Below, piece by piece: positions 33,063-48,000 of a stretch of DNA of 64,000 bases; positions within the stretch are counted from its first letter, which is position 1; each line of letters starts with the position of its first letter. The notes under the pieces were generated by a model that saw only the letters and a list, made by a program, of their open reading frames with translations, had not been told where the DNA came from and did not search any database. Source of the stretch: Saussurea involucrata. Its lineage: Eukaryota; Streptophyta; Magnoliopsida; Asterales; Asteraceae. A program made the position numbers and the translations under genes. The stretch lies in NCBI GenBank assembly GCA_033807775.1, contig CM066327.1, positions 89,351,295-89,415,294 on the forward strand. The letters are read 5' to 3'.

Positions 33063-36000
33063 ATGTACGGAGGAGGTAAGTAGAATTCCACTCGTTTGTT
33101 AGCATTTTAACTGAATCAAATGTATATATACTGACCTCTTAGTAAACCCTAATTCTGCACATTCATGAGAGTTTAACTGCAAATGTTTGTTTTTGTCAGA
33201 TGAAGTATCTGCGATAGTTGTTGACTTGGGTTCGCATACATGTAAAGCTGGTTATGCTGGTGAAGATGCTCCAAAAGCTGTATTCCCTTCTGTAAGGACT
33301 CAAACCCACTCTCATTCTTTTATAGTGTGATTTACGCTTGAATTTTCTCAGTAAAACTATGAACATTCATGTCAAGTTTGAGAAGGAAAGATGACACATT
33401 ACGACTGTAGACCTGTATACCCTTTGAAAGAAAACACAATCCTATTGTGTCATTGAGGAGACGAACGAGAATTATCCAGGATTTTGTTGAGTCTGGATAC
33501 TCCCAGTAGTCAATGTGAAATTATGCCTTGAATTTTGATATCCTTAAGGCCCAGATTTATCATTCAGTTTTTTATAAGATTCTGTATCTTGGTCCAAATC
33601 ACCAAATGCATCTCATTCTCTTCAAGGCTACTAGTAAGATTAAAGTCTCCCATGAGTCACCAACAATCACTAGGGCTGTAAACGAACCGAACGTTCAACG
33701 AACCGTTCGGCGGGAAGTTCGTTTATTTAATAAACGAGCGAACACGAACAAGTTTTTTTGTTCGTTTAGTTAAACGAACGAACATGAACAAAGGTCTCGT
33801 TCGTTCATTTATGTTCGTGAACGTTCGTTCGTTTACGTTCGTTAATGTTCGTTTATATTTGTTCATTTACGTTCGTTTATATTTGTTTGTTTATGTTTGT
33901 TTAGTTATAATAATAATAAAAAACTAAATACTAACATAAAAGCAACAATATAAATAAAAAATCAATAATCAATAATAATAATAATCAGGAATTAATGATG
34001 CTGTGTCAGTGTGTGGCAACAATTATTTATATATTAATTGCTCTCCTTGTATTTTCATTGAAGTTCCGATGTGGGATCAATAAACTGAAACTCTCAATTT
34101 TTGCTTAAGGTTTCATCCCACATCGGTGGGATAAACCTTCCAAAAACTTTTGCATTCACTATAAGTAGGTGCCTCTTCCCTTCTATTTCTTTGCCATTCC
34201 AGATCCTTGTGCCTAGCGTACTCTATTGCGCCTAGTGGCTTGAGCCTGTTGGTTTGAGCTTGTGTAAATATTTTTTGCTGGAGTACATGTGAAAGTGTGT
34301 GCACCTTTAGTTCGTGTTTTGTTTGTTTAGTGGCTTAACGAACATAAACGAACACGAACTCATTTAATTTTTAAACAAACGAACATGATGATTATTTTTA
34401 TTAATCTGTGTTTGTTCATTTAAGTTTGTTTGTTTATGTTCATTTAAGTTTGTTCGTTTACGTTCGTTTAACTCTTAACAAACGAACATAAACGAACACG
34501 AACAAACAAAAATTCTTAACGAACGAACATGGACACAAAAAATTTCGTTCGTTTACCGTTCGTGTTCGTTCGGTTAAGTTAAACGAACGAACATGAACAA
34601 GCCTCCGTTCGTGTTCGTTCGGTTCGTTTACAGCCCTAACAATCACTGATGTTCAAGGCAATATACAAAAGATCATTCCACAAAACATTTCTCAAAGCAT
34701 AGGTAGTAGGTACTATCTGCAATACAAGGGAAAGATTTTGTAGAAAGAGTTTTCTTCCCGAACCTTCAAAGTTGAGGACCTTGGTTATAGGGGTTTTGGC
34801 TGCTCAACTGTTGGACAAACTAGAAGACTTAACAAAATACATAACTTCCAAATGCTTCTTGGGTACCTTGAAACTTCTAAAGTTATAATGTCATAATAGC
34901 TGTCAAAATTATACGATTTATATCTAACGGTTCGGTTCAATTGAATTGAATTGATGAAGCAAATGACTGATGTGTGACTGTGATATGACCTAAAATCTAT
35001 TAGTTTCACATGAATTAAAGGTTTCTTTGGCTGGTTACTTGGTAAAGTCATCATGATGATAATGGGACAAGAAAATATTCTCGTGACTAATAGCAATATG
35101 TTTTTGTTTGTGCATAAAATACTTACCATTTGTGTTTTATATTCATAATCTTTACAGTGTTCTGAAATGCGTAAAGCAGAGCTAGGTGGTCGAGTGATCT
35201 CTAGTACTTATATGTTGCGTTAATTTTGATCCCCTCTGAAAACCATTAATGTCACGTGATTGTGCCTTTAAACTAGTGCAATGAATATCCAAAGAAATCT
35301 TGGAATCTACTTTGACATACTCATCATAAGATCTCGAGTTACCTTTATTATCACCGGTCATGAAATTGGCGGGGATAGTATACCGCTATCCCGCTAGGTA
35401 GGTGCTGACCATCTATCCTCATTTTTCTTCCATGATCTCCTGTGATTTGAACCAATAATTGAACTAGGGGGGCCTATCAGGCCCGTTCCTGACATTTTGA
35501 CATTTTATAGGCCTGGGCGAGATGTAAAAATGGGCCCTCAATAACTACGAAATTATTATTAATATTGTTTATATCATCAAAAATAACATTGAATTTAAAT
35601 AAAAAATACTAATTTATATATAACCGTTTTCCCGTTATTCCTAGCGCATGATCAATCATTAATTATTTATTAATTAATATTATCTACCATATCATTTTAC
35701 ATAACATCGTCAATCCGTTCCACCATCAAAGACATCTTATGATATACCTTTAATCTATGCTGTTAAAATCGCGATATATCGGTGATATATCGCCGATATA
35801 TCAAAAATCGGCCATACTCAAAAAATCGGTGTAAAAAATCGGCCAAAATATCGGCCGATTTTGGCGATTTTTAGGTCCAAAAATCGCCCAAAATCGCGAT
35901 TTTTTTAAAAGGGTGTTTTTTTTCTTCTTAGCTTCTTTCTGTTCCAGTTCCAGAAATTTCCAAAAAATTGAAACTGGGTCAAAAACGAAAATTAGCAAAA

Positions 36001-39000
36001 CCAAGCCGCGCGAGCTCGAGATTTTGGAACTGCATTCATGTCCGCAGGTCGCGCCCACACACAAGTTCGGCGATTTTAGCTTACGAAATCCTCAATCGGC
36101 ACCCCCCCTGCGTGCGGGTAGGTGTTGGAGTAAAACCATTCAAAGGAGCTTGTAAACCCCTCACACTTTCATGGTTATAAACCGTTAAGGTTTTACTCTT
36201 TCTTCCTATGTAGGATACATTCCCACACCCACTTGGTTTTTGCTAATTTCATCTAAGTACTCAACTTTGAGTATCGATATCTCATTCACACATACTCGGT
36301 TTTGGACACATTATGCATCGTTTCGAAGCTCTCATATAGGAGAACACAAACCTACTAAGAGTTAATTATATATAATACATATATATGTATTTAAATGTGT
36401 CCAAAGTTAGTAAAAACATATATTTTTTACTAAAATTTCCAACATATATATATATATAATTCTAAAAAATATTATATAAACCGATATTCCGATATATCAC
36501 CGATATTTCCGAGATATCGAATATCGGTCCCTGACCGATATCGCACCGATATCCGATTTTAACAGCATAGCCTTTAATATATAAATTGAAATCATTTTAA
36601 GGTCACTATGTTTACCATTCGGATTAACACTAAGTAATCAACATAAATCAGTTGAGTATTCACATGTTACCTGATGTTAATAGTTTTCATCACCATTTTA
36701 AACTTTTAGAGTTGAAACAAACTTTTTAAGAAACATCAATCTTTGAATCAAAGTCCATGTTGGTTATAGTTTGAGATCTTATTCTTGTTTTAGAGATAAG
36801 AGAGTACTTAAGATTCATGTACTCAATATTAGGTAATAAAAAGTCAATAATGTATGAAAAAAAAATATTTTTGAAATCCTAAATATAGATATACGTTGGG
36901 TCGTCTCATATAGTTGGTAATTGTTTTCAAAATGTAGGAGTTTTATTAGTTAATAACAAGAAATCTACTATATTCTAACGCAAAAAGTAAAATTCATGCG
37001 GATGGAATAATCAAAAGAGAGTGTGCGGAAGAAGAGTAAATGGAGTATATATCAAGATTTTTAGGCAAAATAGTTTTTTAATATTAGTACTAGATAAAAA
37101 AAACTTAGAGAAGTACTAAGTAATACTATAAAATGAAAGACCAATTAACATTTTACAAATTTTATTGTCCAATATAATTAATTAATATATGTTTGGGCCC
37201 TTAATATAATGTTAACTTCTTTTTGAGTCATATTATATACTCAAACTTTTCGTCCTTTTTATTTACAATTTTTTTAACTATTATTGTATAGTAAATATTT
37301 AAAAAAATTGGGCGCCTATTTCCTTTGGGGCCCTGGGCGTACGCCCGGCCCACCCTCCCCCAGGGACGTCCCTGGTGCATACACACAATTTTTTTGTTAA
37401 GGTCTGGTCAACAAAAATGTTATACCTAGCCCATACCAAAAAAATTGTCATATTTGTTATTGGTTGCGAATCTCCAAGTTGAATTACGTGGATCAACCAC
37501 TGATCTAAACAGTAAGTGTTCTGAGATTGAACTTGAAGAGTGTTCGACGAAATGCTACACTGGATCCATTTGGTCCTTAGAGATGAATAATACTTCATAT
37601 TTATCATCATCAAGATGATTGCAACTTGCCCTGAGGTTGGCAAACACACAATTACATGAGAAAAGATAAAAGCAACGACCTTGGGAAATTGAGATTGGTA
37701 ATGAAGGACTAGAAAGGGAAAACCACAGTGTTCTATTATTTTGTGTAGCTAGAAGTGATGTACCATGTAACTCTTTGTTGCTTGCCATTAGTGGCCAAAG
37801 CTATGAACTATCTCCCTACTTGTTTGGTTGAAGCTATTATCTTTATGCTCTGGATATTTGAAGATCTTATCAAATAGGCAGTTGTATGATCTTGAAGCTG
37901 TATAGAAAAAATTGTTATTTGTATTAGTTCTTATAAGCAAAATACTGTCAGTAAAACTATGTCAATTGTCGGTTTCTAGTTGGTGATGTTCTAGGTTTGA
38001 TTAAAATTTATCTCTATGTTGGTACAAAAGATGGAGTATTAAGTAGGAAGATAATGTATTAAAAGGAAACTTATGCATGTGTGTGTATATATGTATGTAT
38101 GTATTCCTAACAAATTCAAATGGCTTGGTGTGACTCATAACCATGACATCTATTGTGCGTATTATGGTCTAGAACATAACCATGACATGGCTGCATCATA
38201 TATTCTTTTCCTGTTTCAACATCCTTCTCTTATTATCTCATGTGTTGCACAAATGAAGGTCATTGGATCAATTGATCAAATGGAAGTTGATGAGAATGAT
38301 AACCCAGAGAAGAATACAGAGTCTAAATCCAAGGGAAAACGCAAATTATATGTAGGGTCTAGTGCAATGGGATTCCGCCGGGATCATATGGAGGTCAGTG
38401 TTTCAAAACAGGATAATATCTGACATGTTTTAATAAATTATAATTTGTGCTTTGGTATTTGTACACTATTGCACCAGGTGATTCCATCGATAAAGGATGG
38501 AAGTGTTACTGATTGGGATATTGTGGAAAGCATTTGGGATCATGCCTTCAGGTAATCATCAATGAGTTCTAGGTAATAAATAATTGAAGTCAATTCTGTA
38601 AGATGAAGGGTATTAAAGTATTTGTGCTGTTTATGTTTTCAACACTTTGTTTCCCTTTTCATATAGTGCTCTTTATACATTTAGGAAATTGCTCTTTTTG
38701 TGTGTTACCAATGACCATTGTCTTGTAGGGAATGCCTGCTGGTTGATCCTAAAGAGCATCCGATGCTACTTGCAGAACCATCTTCTAACACTCCACAGCA
38801 GAGAGAAAAGTAAGCAGTTACAGTATGCCCTTTTGTTGGAATATTTACTTATTTCTTTCAGATGGTGGTACTATAAACATCTGTTACATGTTTCATTTGT
38901 CTGAGTTGCATGAAATTTTCTAATCAACGAATAAGATGATTAACTCATGTGTTGCAAATAAAGCAATCGAATGAACTATATATATGGAGATAGGTGGAAG

Positions 39001-42000
39001 TGCGAAGAAAGTAACATAAGGGCAGTGGACTTTAGAGTGCTGTAATTGATTAAATTGTTCTTTCCAAGTTAGTGGTGAGTTCTCTGACTGAAGGCAAAAA
39101 GATATTTGTTCTTTTTTCTTTTTGGTGAATGGATTGTCGGAAAAAGGAAAACTATACAAAGTTGTTGGATCAAACCACCCAGGAAACCCCAGTGTCTAGA
39201 GGTCCAGTTATCTCAAGAGTCATTTATCTAGCCATAAAAGTTATAAAATAAGAAGCTTTATGCTCATCAACAAAGTCCTACATGTTCTTATCAATAAATC
39301 CAAACCAGTAGAATCTTGTTGGCCAAAATCAATGGCATTAATATTTCTTGATTACTAAAGTGCACCTAAGTGGAAACTGTTTTATGGGGGGGGAGTGTAT
39401 CTTAACCGCAAATTTTTCAATATTTAAGAGCATAATAGATCAAACAAGCTGATTGTGAAAAGCATTTATTAGTGTCTCAAGCTGATAACTTCTGAACTGA
39501 TGACTAGACATCCAAACATCCGTATAAATTGTTAAGTGGATAGATTTCCTGTTTCTTAAATTGAGTTTGGATGGCTTACTCTTTGTCACTCTTATTTTTT
39601 TTAAATGGTAAAAATAAAGTTATATCGAAGAGATAGGGGGTGTGAAAGTGGGGGGACCAGTAGTCTGCCTACTGACCGATATTTCTCTCTGTACTTGCAG
39701 TAGGTTGTACAGTGTAACACTCAGAGTGTTCTGTTAATGGTTCCAGTGTCTGTGGGATGTTAACAATATCTTTTTAAGAGAATGTTAATAAATTCCAAAA
39801 GCATTCCATCGTCCAGTCGTATTGGTGCAACATTACTTATCGATAAATTCCTAACTTTACGTCACCTTTAAAATACACAACAAATAAGAAAAGGAGATTT
39901 AGAGTTTCTGTTGCTTAAATAGATCATGTGCGAGCTTGTTGTTTGTTTGTTATTATTTTCTTAAATGGGAAAAATAAAGTTAATATCAAAGAGGCAGGGG
40001 TATAAATAAAGTTAATATCAGAGAGGCAGGGGTAATAAGTGGGGGTCAAGCAGTCTGCCCATGCATAAGAAAGAATGAGAGAGAAAATTTGACGGTCACA
40101 GGGAAGCAAAACGTGAGTGGTATATTACAGAAAATCGCAGTTAAAGCTTACGTTTATAATTAAGGGGAGATCCTACACATATACAAGTACTTAGTGATAT
40201 TGAATAAGCCTGTTGGTCTCAAGGACAAGTGAAGTCAATAACTTTTAAGATATATCATATATGAGTATGTGATTTTGGAAAATTATCAAGTTGAGTGGTT
40301 GGATGATACAAAGATGGCAACCTTAAATAAACTCTAGCATGCTTAAAGGTAAAGAATGGTCCTGCAAGATGTGGTCTCTTCTTTTCATCATGGTAGAATG
40401 CCCTATATGCAAAATGTTGTACTAAATAATAATATAGATCCTTCCGATTGATGACAATGATGATGAATGGAATAGAGCACATTAAGCTGGAAGCACATAG
40501 TTTTCTGCAAGAAGTGTTATCATGATTCATCTGTCATTCAAAATGTTGTATAAGGTACCCTTGAAAGTATCTTTGCCTGGACCCTTTTTGATGTGCAATA
40601 TCCATGTTTTGGTGACTTCACATATCACCATATTCATTATTTGCAGTTGTCTATATATATATATTTACTCCATTAGTTAACATCAATGAAATATTATTCT
40701 AACTCAACAATTAAACTAATTGTTAACTCGATTATAAGATCATCATAAGTGGAACGGCAAGGACACAATTGTTAAATTGGTGAAGGGCCAGTGACTAAAA
40801 AATGAACTGTTCCAAATGAATTTCATATATCTACAATAATAACATATATAGTTTATATAGGAACATATATGGCATTTTGGATGTAATGTCTCACCGTTTC
40901 TCGATAGAAGTATTTCCCTTGGGGAAGATTACACATTAATATATTCATGTTAATCCAATTGTGAATAGAATGGGTGACAGTAACATTTCACATATGCGTT
41001 AACGATTCATTGGTGTTTTCTCTTCAGTTCCTGTTTATTCTGCATGCTTGAATATTTTTTGATTTTAATCCACTAAATATAGTATATTACACTAAAACAT
41101 TCTTTGTGGTTCGTTTTCTAAAATTTGCTTGTACTTGTAATATGACAGGACAGCGGAGGTTATGTTTGAGAAATACCAAGCTCCTGCATTGTTTTTAGCA
41201 AAAAATGCTGTATGCTCTCACCTTTATTCTATAACTGCTTTCTAACATATTGATCTTGAAGGCAGTCTGAAGATCAATGAGTTTCATCTGGCTTCAGATT
41301 GAGCATGTGATCTAATCTTGATTGCTTCTTTTACTGCCAGGTTCTCACATCTTTTGCTTCAGGACGTGCTACCTCATTGGTTGTGGATAGGTACGGAAAT
41401 ATGATTTGCTTCTCAACTATCATACCACAAGTCATATTTGGCTTTTTTAATCCATAAGACAACCACAGCTATGAAGTTTTTTACTTATTCATGCCTTTTG
41501 ATCTCTTGATGTGGTTGGTAGCAGCCAAATAGTTTGTCAACTGGAAGTTTAGCATGGTTTCGGTATTGTATAGTTTTAGTTTGAAACCCAATACCCGTCA
41601 AAATCACAAAAATGTTGGAGCAGAATTGAATAGGCCAATAGCCAGTTCTTTTCTTAAAGGATTTAGGATGTACAGATGTAGTTCTAGTTTGCTTTGGAAA
41701 ATCAGATTCATCCTGCAAAAATTTAAGATTTTAAACATGCATTTCTAAATTTGGGAAACTAGAACTGCTAATAGCTGGTGCTATTTGAAATTTTTAATGA
41801 ATACTTTCCTTCATTGATTCATAAGTGTATTTACAAGCTTAATATATAGGGATTTACAGCCGCCTAGATATGGAAGCTAGATTCTTTGAGTTAAGAAAAA
41901 TCCTAAAAACTAGCGTATAATACACCCTATATAGTAAACTAACCATAACAAGGTTCTAAATGGCGTGAGGCGTGGCGGCGAGGCCAAGCCTTAGGAGCCA

Positions 42001-45000
42001 CGGCAAGCCCACAACGTTTTTCAAGGCATGACTTATGGCGGCAAATCTCTAGATCATATATAATTTTATATTTTAAACATATGTTTTGTACTATTACTCA
42101 ATGAGTCAATGATAATAAACAAGTTAAATAATGTTATATATATATATTAAAAACTAGCAAATAAGACATTAAAAACGTAAAGAAAAATCAAATATCGCGT
42201 AACAAAAACCGCACATTAGGCCATGGCGTGCCACAGGATTAACGTGGCATGAGACACAAGCCTTGAGCTATGGCGTGCCATGGTGGCTTTGCGACGAGCC
42301 TTTTAGAACAGTGCTCAGATCTATAGTCTGGATATAAATATTTGATGAATAATTACCTTTATTGATTCTGAAGTGTATGTACAATCTGATTATATAGGGA
42401 TTTGCAGCTCACTAAATATAGAAACTAGATTCATAAACTTAAGAAAATCCTAAAAACTAGCAGACAATACACCCCCATATAGGAATCTAAGCATATTACC
42501 CATATCTCACACCTGCAGTCTGGGTATACAAATACTTTAGATAATTTGACACTATTTTGTAGAGCGCATGTTGAACAGTTGAAATTTGTAGTGTTGGCTT
42601 GTGTAAATGTTGTGTGTGATCAATCGAGCTACTGAAGTCTACTACAGCTTCACCCTTGTTTCAAAGTTCTTAAAATTGCAACCATAAAATTGAACCATGG
42701 ATTGAGAGCGGACTATTACGTAACTTGGATTAACAGCTGATGACAGTAACATGGTGTCAGTACATTGCTGAATGAAACCTTTGCTGGATATAGAGAACAA
42801 GAACCGTCATTGATTCGATTCTTGTGTATACTGATACTAGGCTTAATGGCTTATAAATGAAAGAATTTGTCTGAGAATAATTTGAAACATCTGGATGAAT
42901 GATCACAAGAGAAAAAGATGTAAGAGAACTGATAAGTGATTAAAAGCTGAAGACATGATGTGAGAGGAAGATGTGCCCTTTGAGTTATCATATTCCTGAC
43001 TGTTGGCTGGATTTCCTCTTTAGAGAAGTAACATAAAGAAAAAAACAGCAGACATTGAACCATAGAGATGCCACTTCTCTCTTGTGTACTTGAGAGATTG
43101 ACCTATGTTTAGTTCTGTCTCTTCTACCTGCTGGGTTCAAATGGGAGATCTCCTGTGAGGTTTCCCACACAGCTTCTTGCGGTTAAGGTTTACCGCATTT
43201 CACAAGAATTGTGATCATACTATTTCACATGACTGGAGTAAGTCTGTTTTGTTTTTTTCAAGAATTCACAAGTCAAATGGAACTTGTTTAAAAGTAATTT
43301 TTCTGTTAACTTGAAGGTAAATCTTAGTATAAGAATACAATTAATTTGCAAAGTGTTTCTCAATGTGCAGTTGGTCTAAATAGACATTTAAAGGTTTACA
43401 GGAAATGGATGCGTGTTGGACAAAGGAAATACGAGTATTGTCGCACCCTTACGTAATAGGAGACATGTAATACTTACACCCACAGTTTAATATCCTTTCG
43501 AGAATGTGATCTAGGGGTGTTCACGGTTCGGTTCAATTCGGTTAGTAAGGAATATGTGAGCCGAACCGCATGAGGTGGATACCTGTCTACCCGAACAGAA
43601 ACCAAACCGTAGGTTGAACCGCACCGAACCAAACCGAAATAAAGCGGTTACCCGCGGTTTGGTTCATGGTAACCCGAATTAATTAAAACTATCATTTACA
43701 ATATAAAAATGGTACCGAAATATTACATTTAATCAATTACACAACAACTAAATAAAAATAATCAAAGAGCTACAAATTAAAATAGGTTTAATTGTTTAAA
43801 AGCATCCACCGTATTGCTTGATACCAAAAACTAATAATGAATAAATAATAATATAAATATTTAATATTAACTATTATATGTACATTATATCCGGTTCAGT
43901 TCGGGTACCCGCAGGGACCTAAACTTCAAAAAAACCAACCTGTGAAATGTGAATACCCGGTGTTTTCTCCTGTTTTTGGTTTTTTGTTTTTGGAGTTTAC
44001 GGTTATCGATTTTTTCGGTTTCGGGTCAAGCGGTTCAGCTTGGTTTTCCGGTTTTTCTAACACCCCTAATGTGATCAGTACATAAGCTACTACCTAGTAG
44101 TCAAGTATTGCTTGTGATGAGCTGTGATTTTGTAGCACGTTTGACTTGTGTTTGTTTTTGACTGTTGCGTCAACATAAAGTCTAGTTGTCAACAGTGACA
44201 TTGTCATCAAGGAAGAACTTCTCAGCAGCAACAAGTTTTAAAGTGCTAATGGCAAAGGAAAATGCTTCTAATTTAAAGCTGCAAGGTTTTTATAATTCCT
44301 GATGCTCAATAGGACTATGCGTGTCGTATGATGAGAATGTGACAAGCTACATGATAGCATTTACTGCTAAAATAATCAAATTGACAAATATGGGTAAATA
44401 CTAACAAGTAATGATGACAACCTGAGTATACTTCAGTGTTGTGAAGCTTACAAAGATGATAGCTGATATATGTGTATGCTTGTAGTGCCAAACATTAAAA
44501 TCCTTTTGAGGGATGGAGTAACTTTTCCTGTGGATGTCTTACTTTTTTCTGCTGTTTGAAATTTCTCAATTTTTTTATATTATTACTTGAGTTGGGGCTG
44601 ATACTTGGAATGGTTAATGATTCTTCAGTGGTGGTGGATCAACTACTGTTGCCCCTGTACATGATGGGTATGTTCTACAGAAGGTATGTACTAACCAGTT
44701 GAATTGCCTGCACACTGCTAATTTAATTTTATGCTTTTAATTTGCTGATATATGATACGTGTGTCAACCGGACCTTGATGGTTTGGTTAATGCAAATAGT
44801 AGGAACACAATATAAGCATTTACCGTATGAAAAACAACTCAGTTTGGGACTCTAATCATCAGGCAAATGCATATTTGTCTAAACTGTATGTTGTTGTCCA
44901 ACACAAAACTTTTGTTGCAGATTGAACTTTATGCACAACCTATATCCGCTTAAGATGATGTAAACAATACTAAAATGCGATGAACAAGCTAGAGAAAGAT

Positions 45001-48000
45001 TTAGGTGCTGAAGTAATGCTGTTAGAATTAAAAAATGATGTGAAATTCTCTTGAGAATGCCCCTGTGACAGCATCTATAAGCTGTCTTTCCAAGTGTGTT
45101 TCAGGGGCAAAAGCACCTTGGAATCACATGAAGCTAAAACAAAAGGAATTCTCTTGTCAAACACTTGGCATGAATTAAGCATGCAAATCACTTGAAAACC
45201 TTGTTTGTTGAACAACTATAAACAACTTTCAAACGCAGTTACAAGCACTTAGTTTCCTTGCATGGCTTGAACTTAGTTATTGCACCACACACCTATAATT
45301 GGAAACACAAAGTGAGTAATATTCTATTCTAGATCTACTGGAATATCTTTGCTCTATCGTAAAGCATTTAGCAGAAACTCTTAAAAACATCTTATTAAAC
45401 ATCAAGTACCATCTATTAGTGCAAATATTTTAAAATTCAATGTTACAAGTTATTAACTTATTATAACTTACATACTACATAAAACTACATAAACTTAACT
45501 GATAAACTTTATAGTTTACCTCATTTAAAAATATAAATCATCTTAAGTATGGTTATTTTTTTTATTAAACAAATTGTGTCAAAAAACTGGTATATAATTC
45601 TCTTTAATTTGATACACATATCGATATAGTTTTGCTCAATCTTTTAAACTGGTTTCAAAGTTTCGATCATGATATATTCACATGTGACTATATTTATTCT
45701 AATATCTTTACCAAAAATTCACAATTTCTGAGCTCTACATTTGAACTCCATAAAAACTACTTGATAACCATGATAACCAACTGATAAATACGTTCAAATA
45801 CAGGGCAAGTGTTGAGCCCTATTAACCCGGGATAATACTTCATAAAATTGTTTCCAACCGAAGAATCTCCCGCTTTCTCAAAACCAAACAAAACCATAAA
45901 ATAAATTCGAGAGGGTCAAAGAATAGAACGTAGCATGAATCAGGATCAAGGGTTTGGGCGTTCAACTTTAGAATTGACATGCATTGCACTACATTGCTCG
46001 AGTACACTTCTAGTTATATGAAAGGCCAAATCTAAGGGGTGTTTGGTTCATGGAATTGGAGGGAATTTGAAGGAATTGGAATGGCCAATTCCATTGACCA
46101 AATTCCAAGCCCATGTTTGGTTCACGGAATGAAAGCGATGGAATCCATCCAATTCCACAATTCAAGGAATTCATCATTCCTTGGCTTAAGTGGATGAATT
46201 TAATTCCTACCAACCAAACGCATGGTCAAAATCCATCAAATTCCATTCCAATTCCTTCAAAGTCAAATTCCTTCGCTGAATTCCAATTCCATCAAATTCC
46301 ATTCTGCGAACCAAACTCCCCCTAAGTGCATGACTCCTTGGCAAACGGAAAACTTGATACACATCGTTGTGTGTTCAAGGTTTATTAACCAACTTACTCC
46401 CATGGGTAAAGGGTATTGTTCCTATAAGGGAGTCGATGGTTAGGATAGTGCAAATGATATAAATACAATGAAAGCACATATAATATGAAAATAAACTCAG
46501 TATGAGACTCTATCATGACATAAATGTGGATATTTCTACGGTGTATGTTGTTGTTCAGAAGAAACTTTCAGTGCAAAGTGGAATTTTATGCAACCTATTC
46601 GTCTAAGATGATGCAACAAATGCTAAAATGTATATACAAAGGGTGAACTACCTAGTGAAGCATTTAGGGTGCTAATTTTTTTTATCTCAAACAACTTGAA
46701 ATTTGAAAATGATACTGTGACAGCAGCTATAAGCTGTGGTTACAAGCGTGTTTCATGCTAAAACAGACGAATATGCTCATGACTCTTGGCTTGAATTGAG
46801 CTTGCAAGTCACACGGAAACTCTATCCTAGAAGAACTAGAAACAACACAACACCTAAGCAGTCCCACTTGTTTGCAGTTTATGGGCCAAATTGAACCATG
46901 TAGATGTACTTGGGAAAGTGTGAATTATACCTCATGCTCTTGATGGCCTTGTAATACACTTGTTAAAGGTTGTTTAGATCCTCGATACGAAATGCAATAT
47001 GTGCACAAATGTGTGGAATTCACAGGCGAAGTATTTAAAATGATCTGTACATGAACACCATAAGATGCACGATACAAGCAATATTCAAATGATGAGGAAG
47101 GATTTGAAGTTATTAAGGGTGCGTTTGGTACACTGGACAGGACAGAACAGAACAGGGATCCTGTTCCATGTTTGGCAGGACTTTTATGTGGAACAGACAG
47201 GAACAGAGTGGAACAAGTGGAACATGCCTGGTCCACCCCTACCAATATAACCTCAAAATAAAATCTAGTTCTATCCTAAAACATCAAATACACGTTCTAT
47301 TTTATATTTCACTCATTCTTTAAATTTTATTTATTTTATTTCATCTAATATTATCTGTTCTGTCTAGTCCTATCTACCAAACGCTGAACAACTGTTCTGT
47401 CCTGTTCCGTCCTGTCTTGTTCCGTCCTGTCTGCGTACCAAACGCACCCCAAATGATCACTAAAACACTAGGTTGATCTAAATTTAATGGGAAGTGAACT
47501 TCGTAATATAAATAAGAGAGATCAAATGATCCGTGGACCGGTTATCGTAGTGATAGCGATTAAACATTCATATCATATATCGGAGTGAGAAGTACTGGAT
47601 TAAGATCAATTCATACTTTGGGACATTTTGTGCATATGCAACTAATTCGTTTGTTTCAATCTGGCAATAGGCTGTCTCAGTGTCTCCAATTGGAGGTGAA
47701 TTTCTTACTGATTGCTTAATTAAAAGCTTGGAAAGCAAAGGAGTTAAAGTGAGTTACTTCTCATACTGAATGAATATACACTCTACTGAAGGTGGCAAGT
47801 TACATTATTATGTGTTTGTGCCTGTGTCTGAAATGCAGATAAGGCCTCGATACTCTTTTAAACGAAAGGAAGTTCGGCCAGGAGAATTTCAGGTTAGATA
47901 TATAGCTATACATTTCATATTTGATTTCTTCCCTAACAAGGAAATAGTTCCTATTCTTTCTTGTTCCATCACTTTGAATGCACTGTTATACAAGGTCATA

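Noticed and set aside
34165..34320. A U-snRNA gene downstream of the plus-strand USE and TATA
   Set aside because: The sequence after the predicted start does not resemble U1, U2, U4, U5 or U6 as far as I can recall. Only the promoter-like arrangement is supported.
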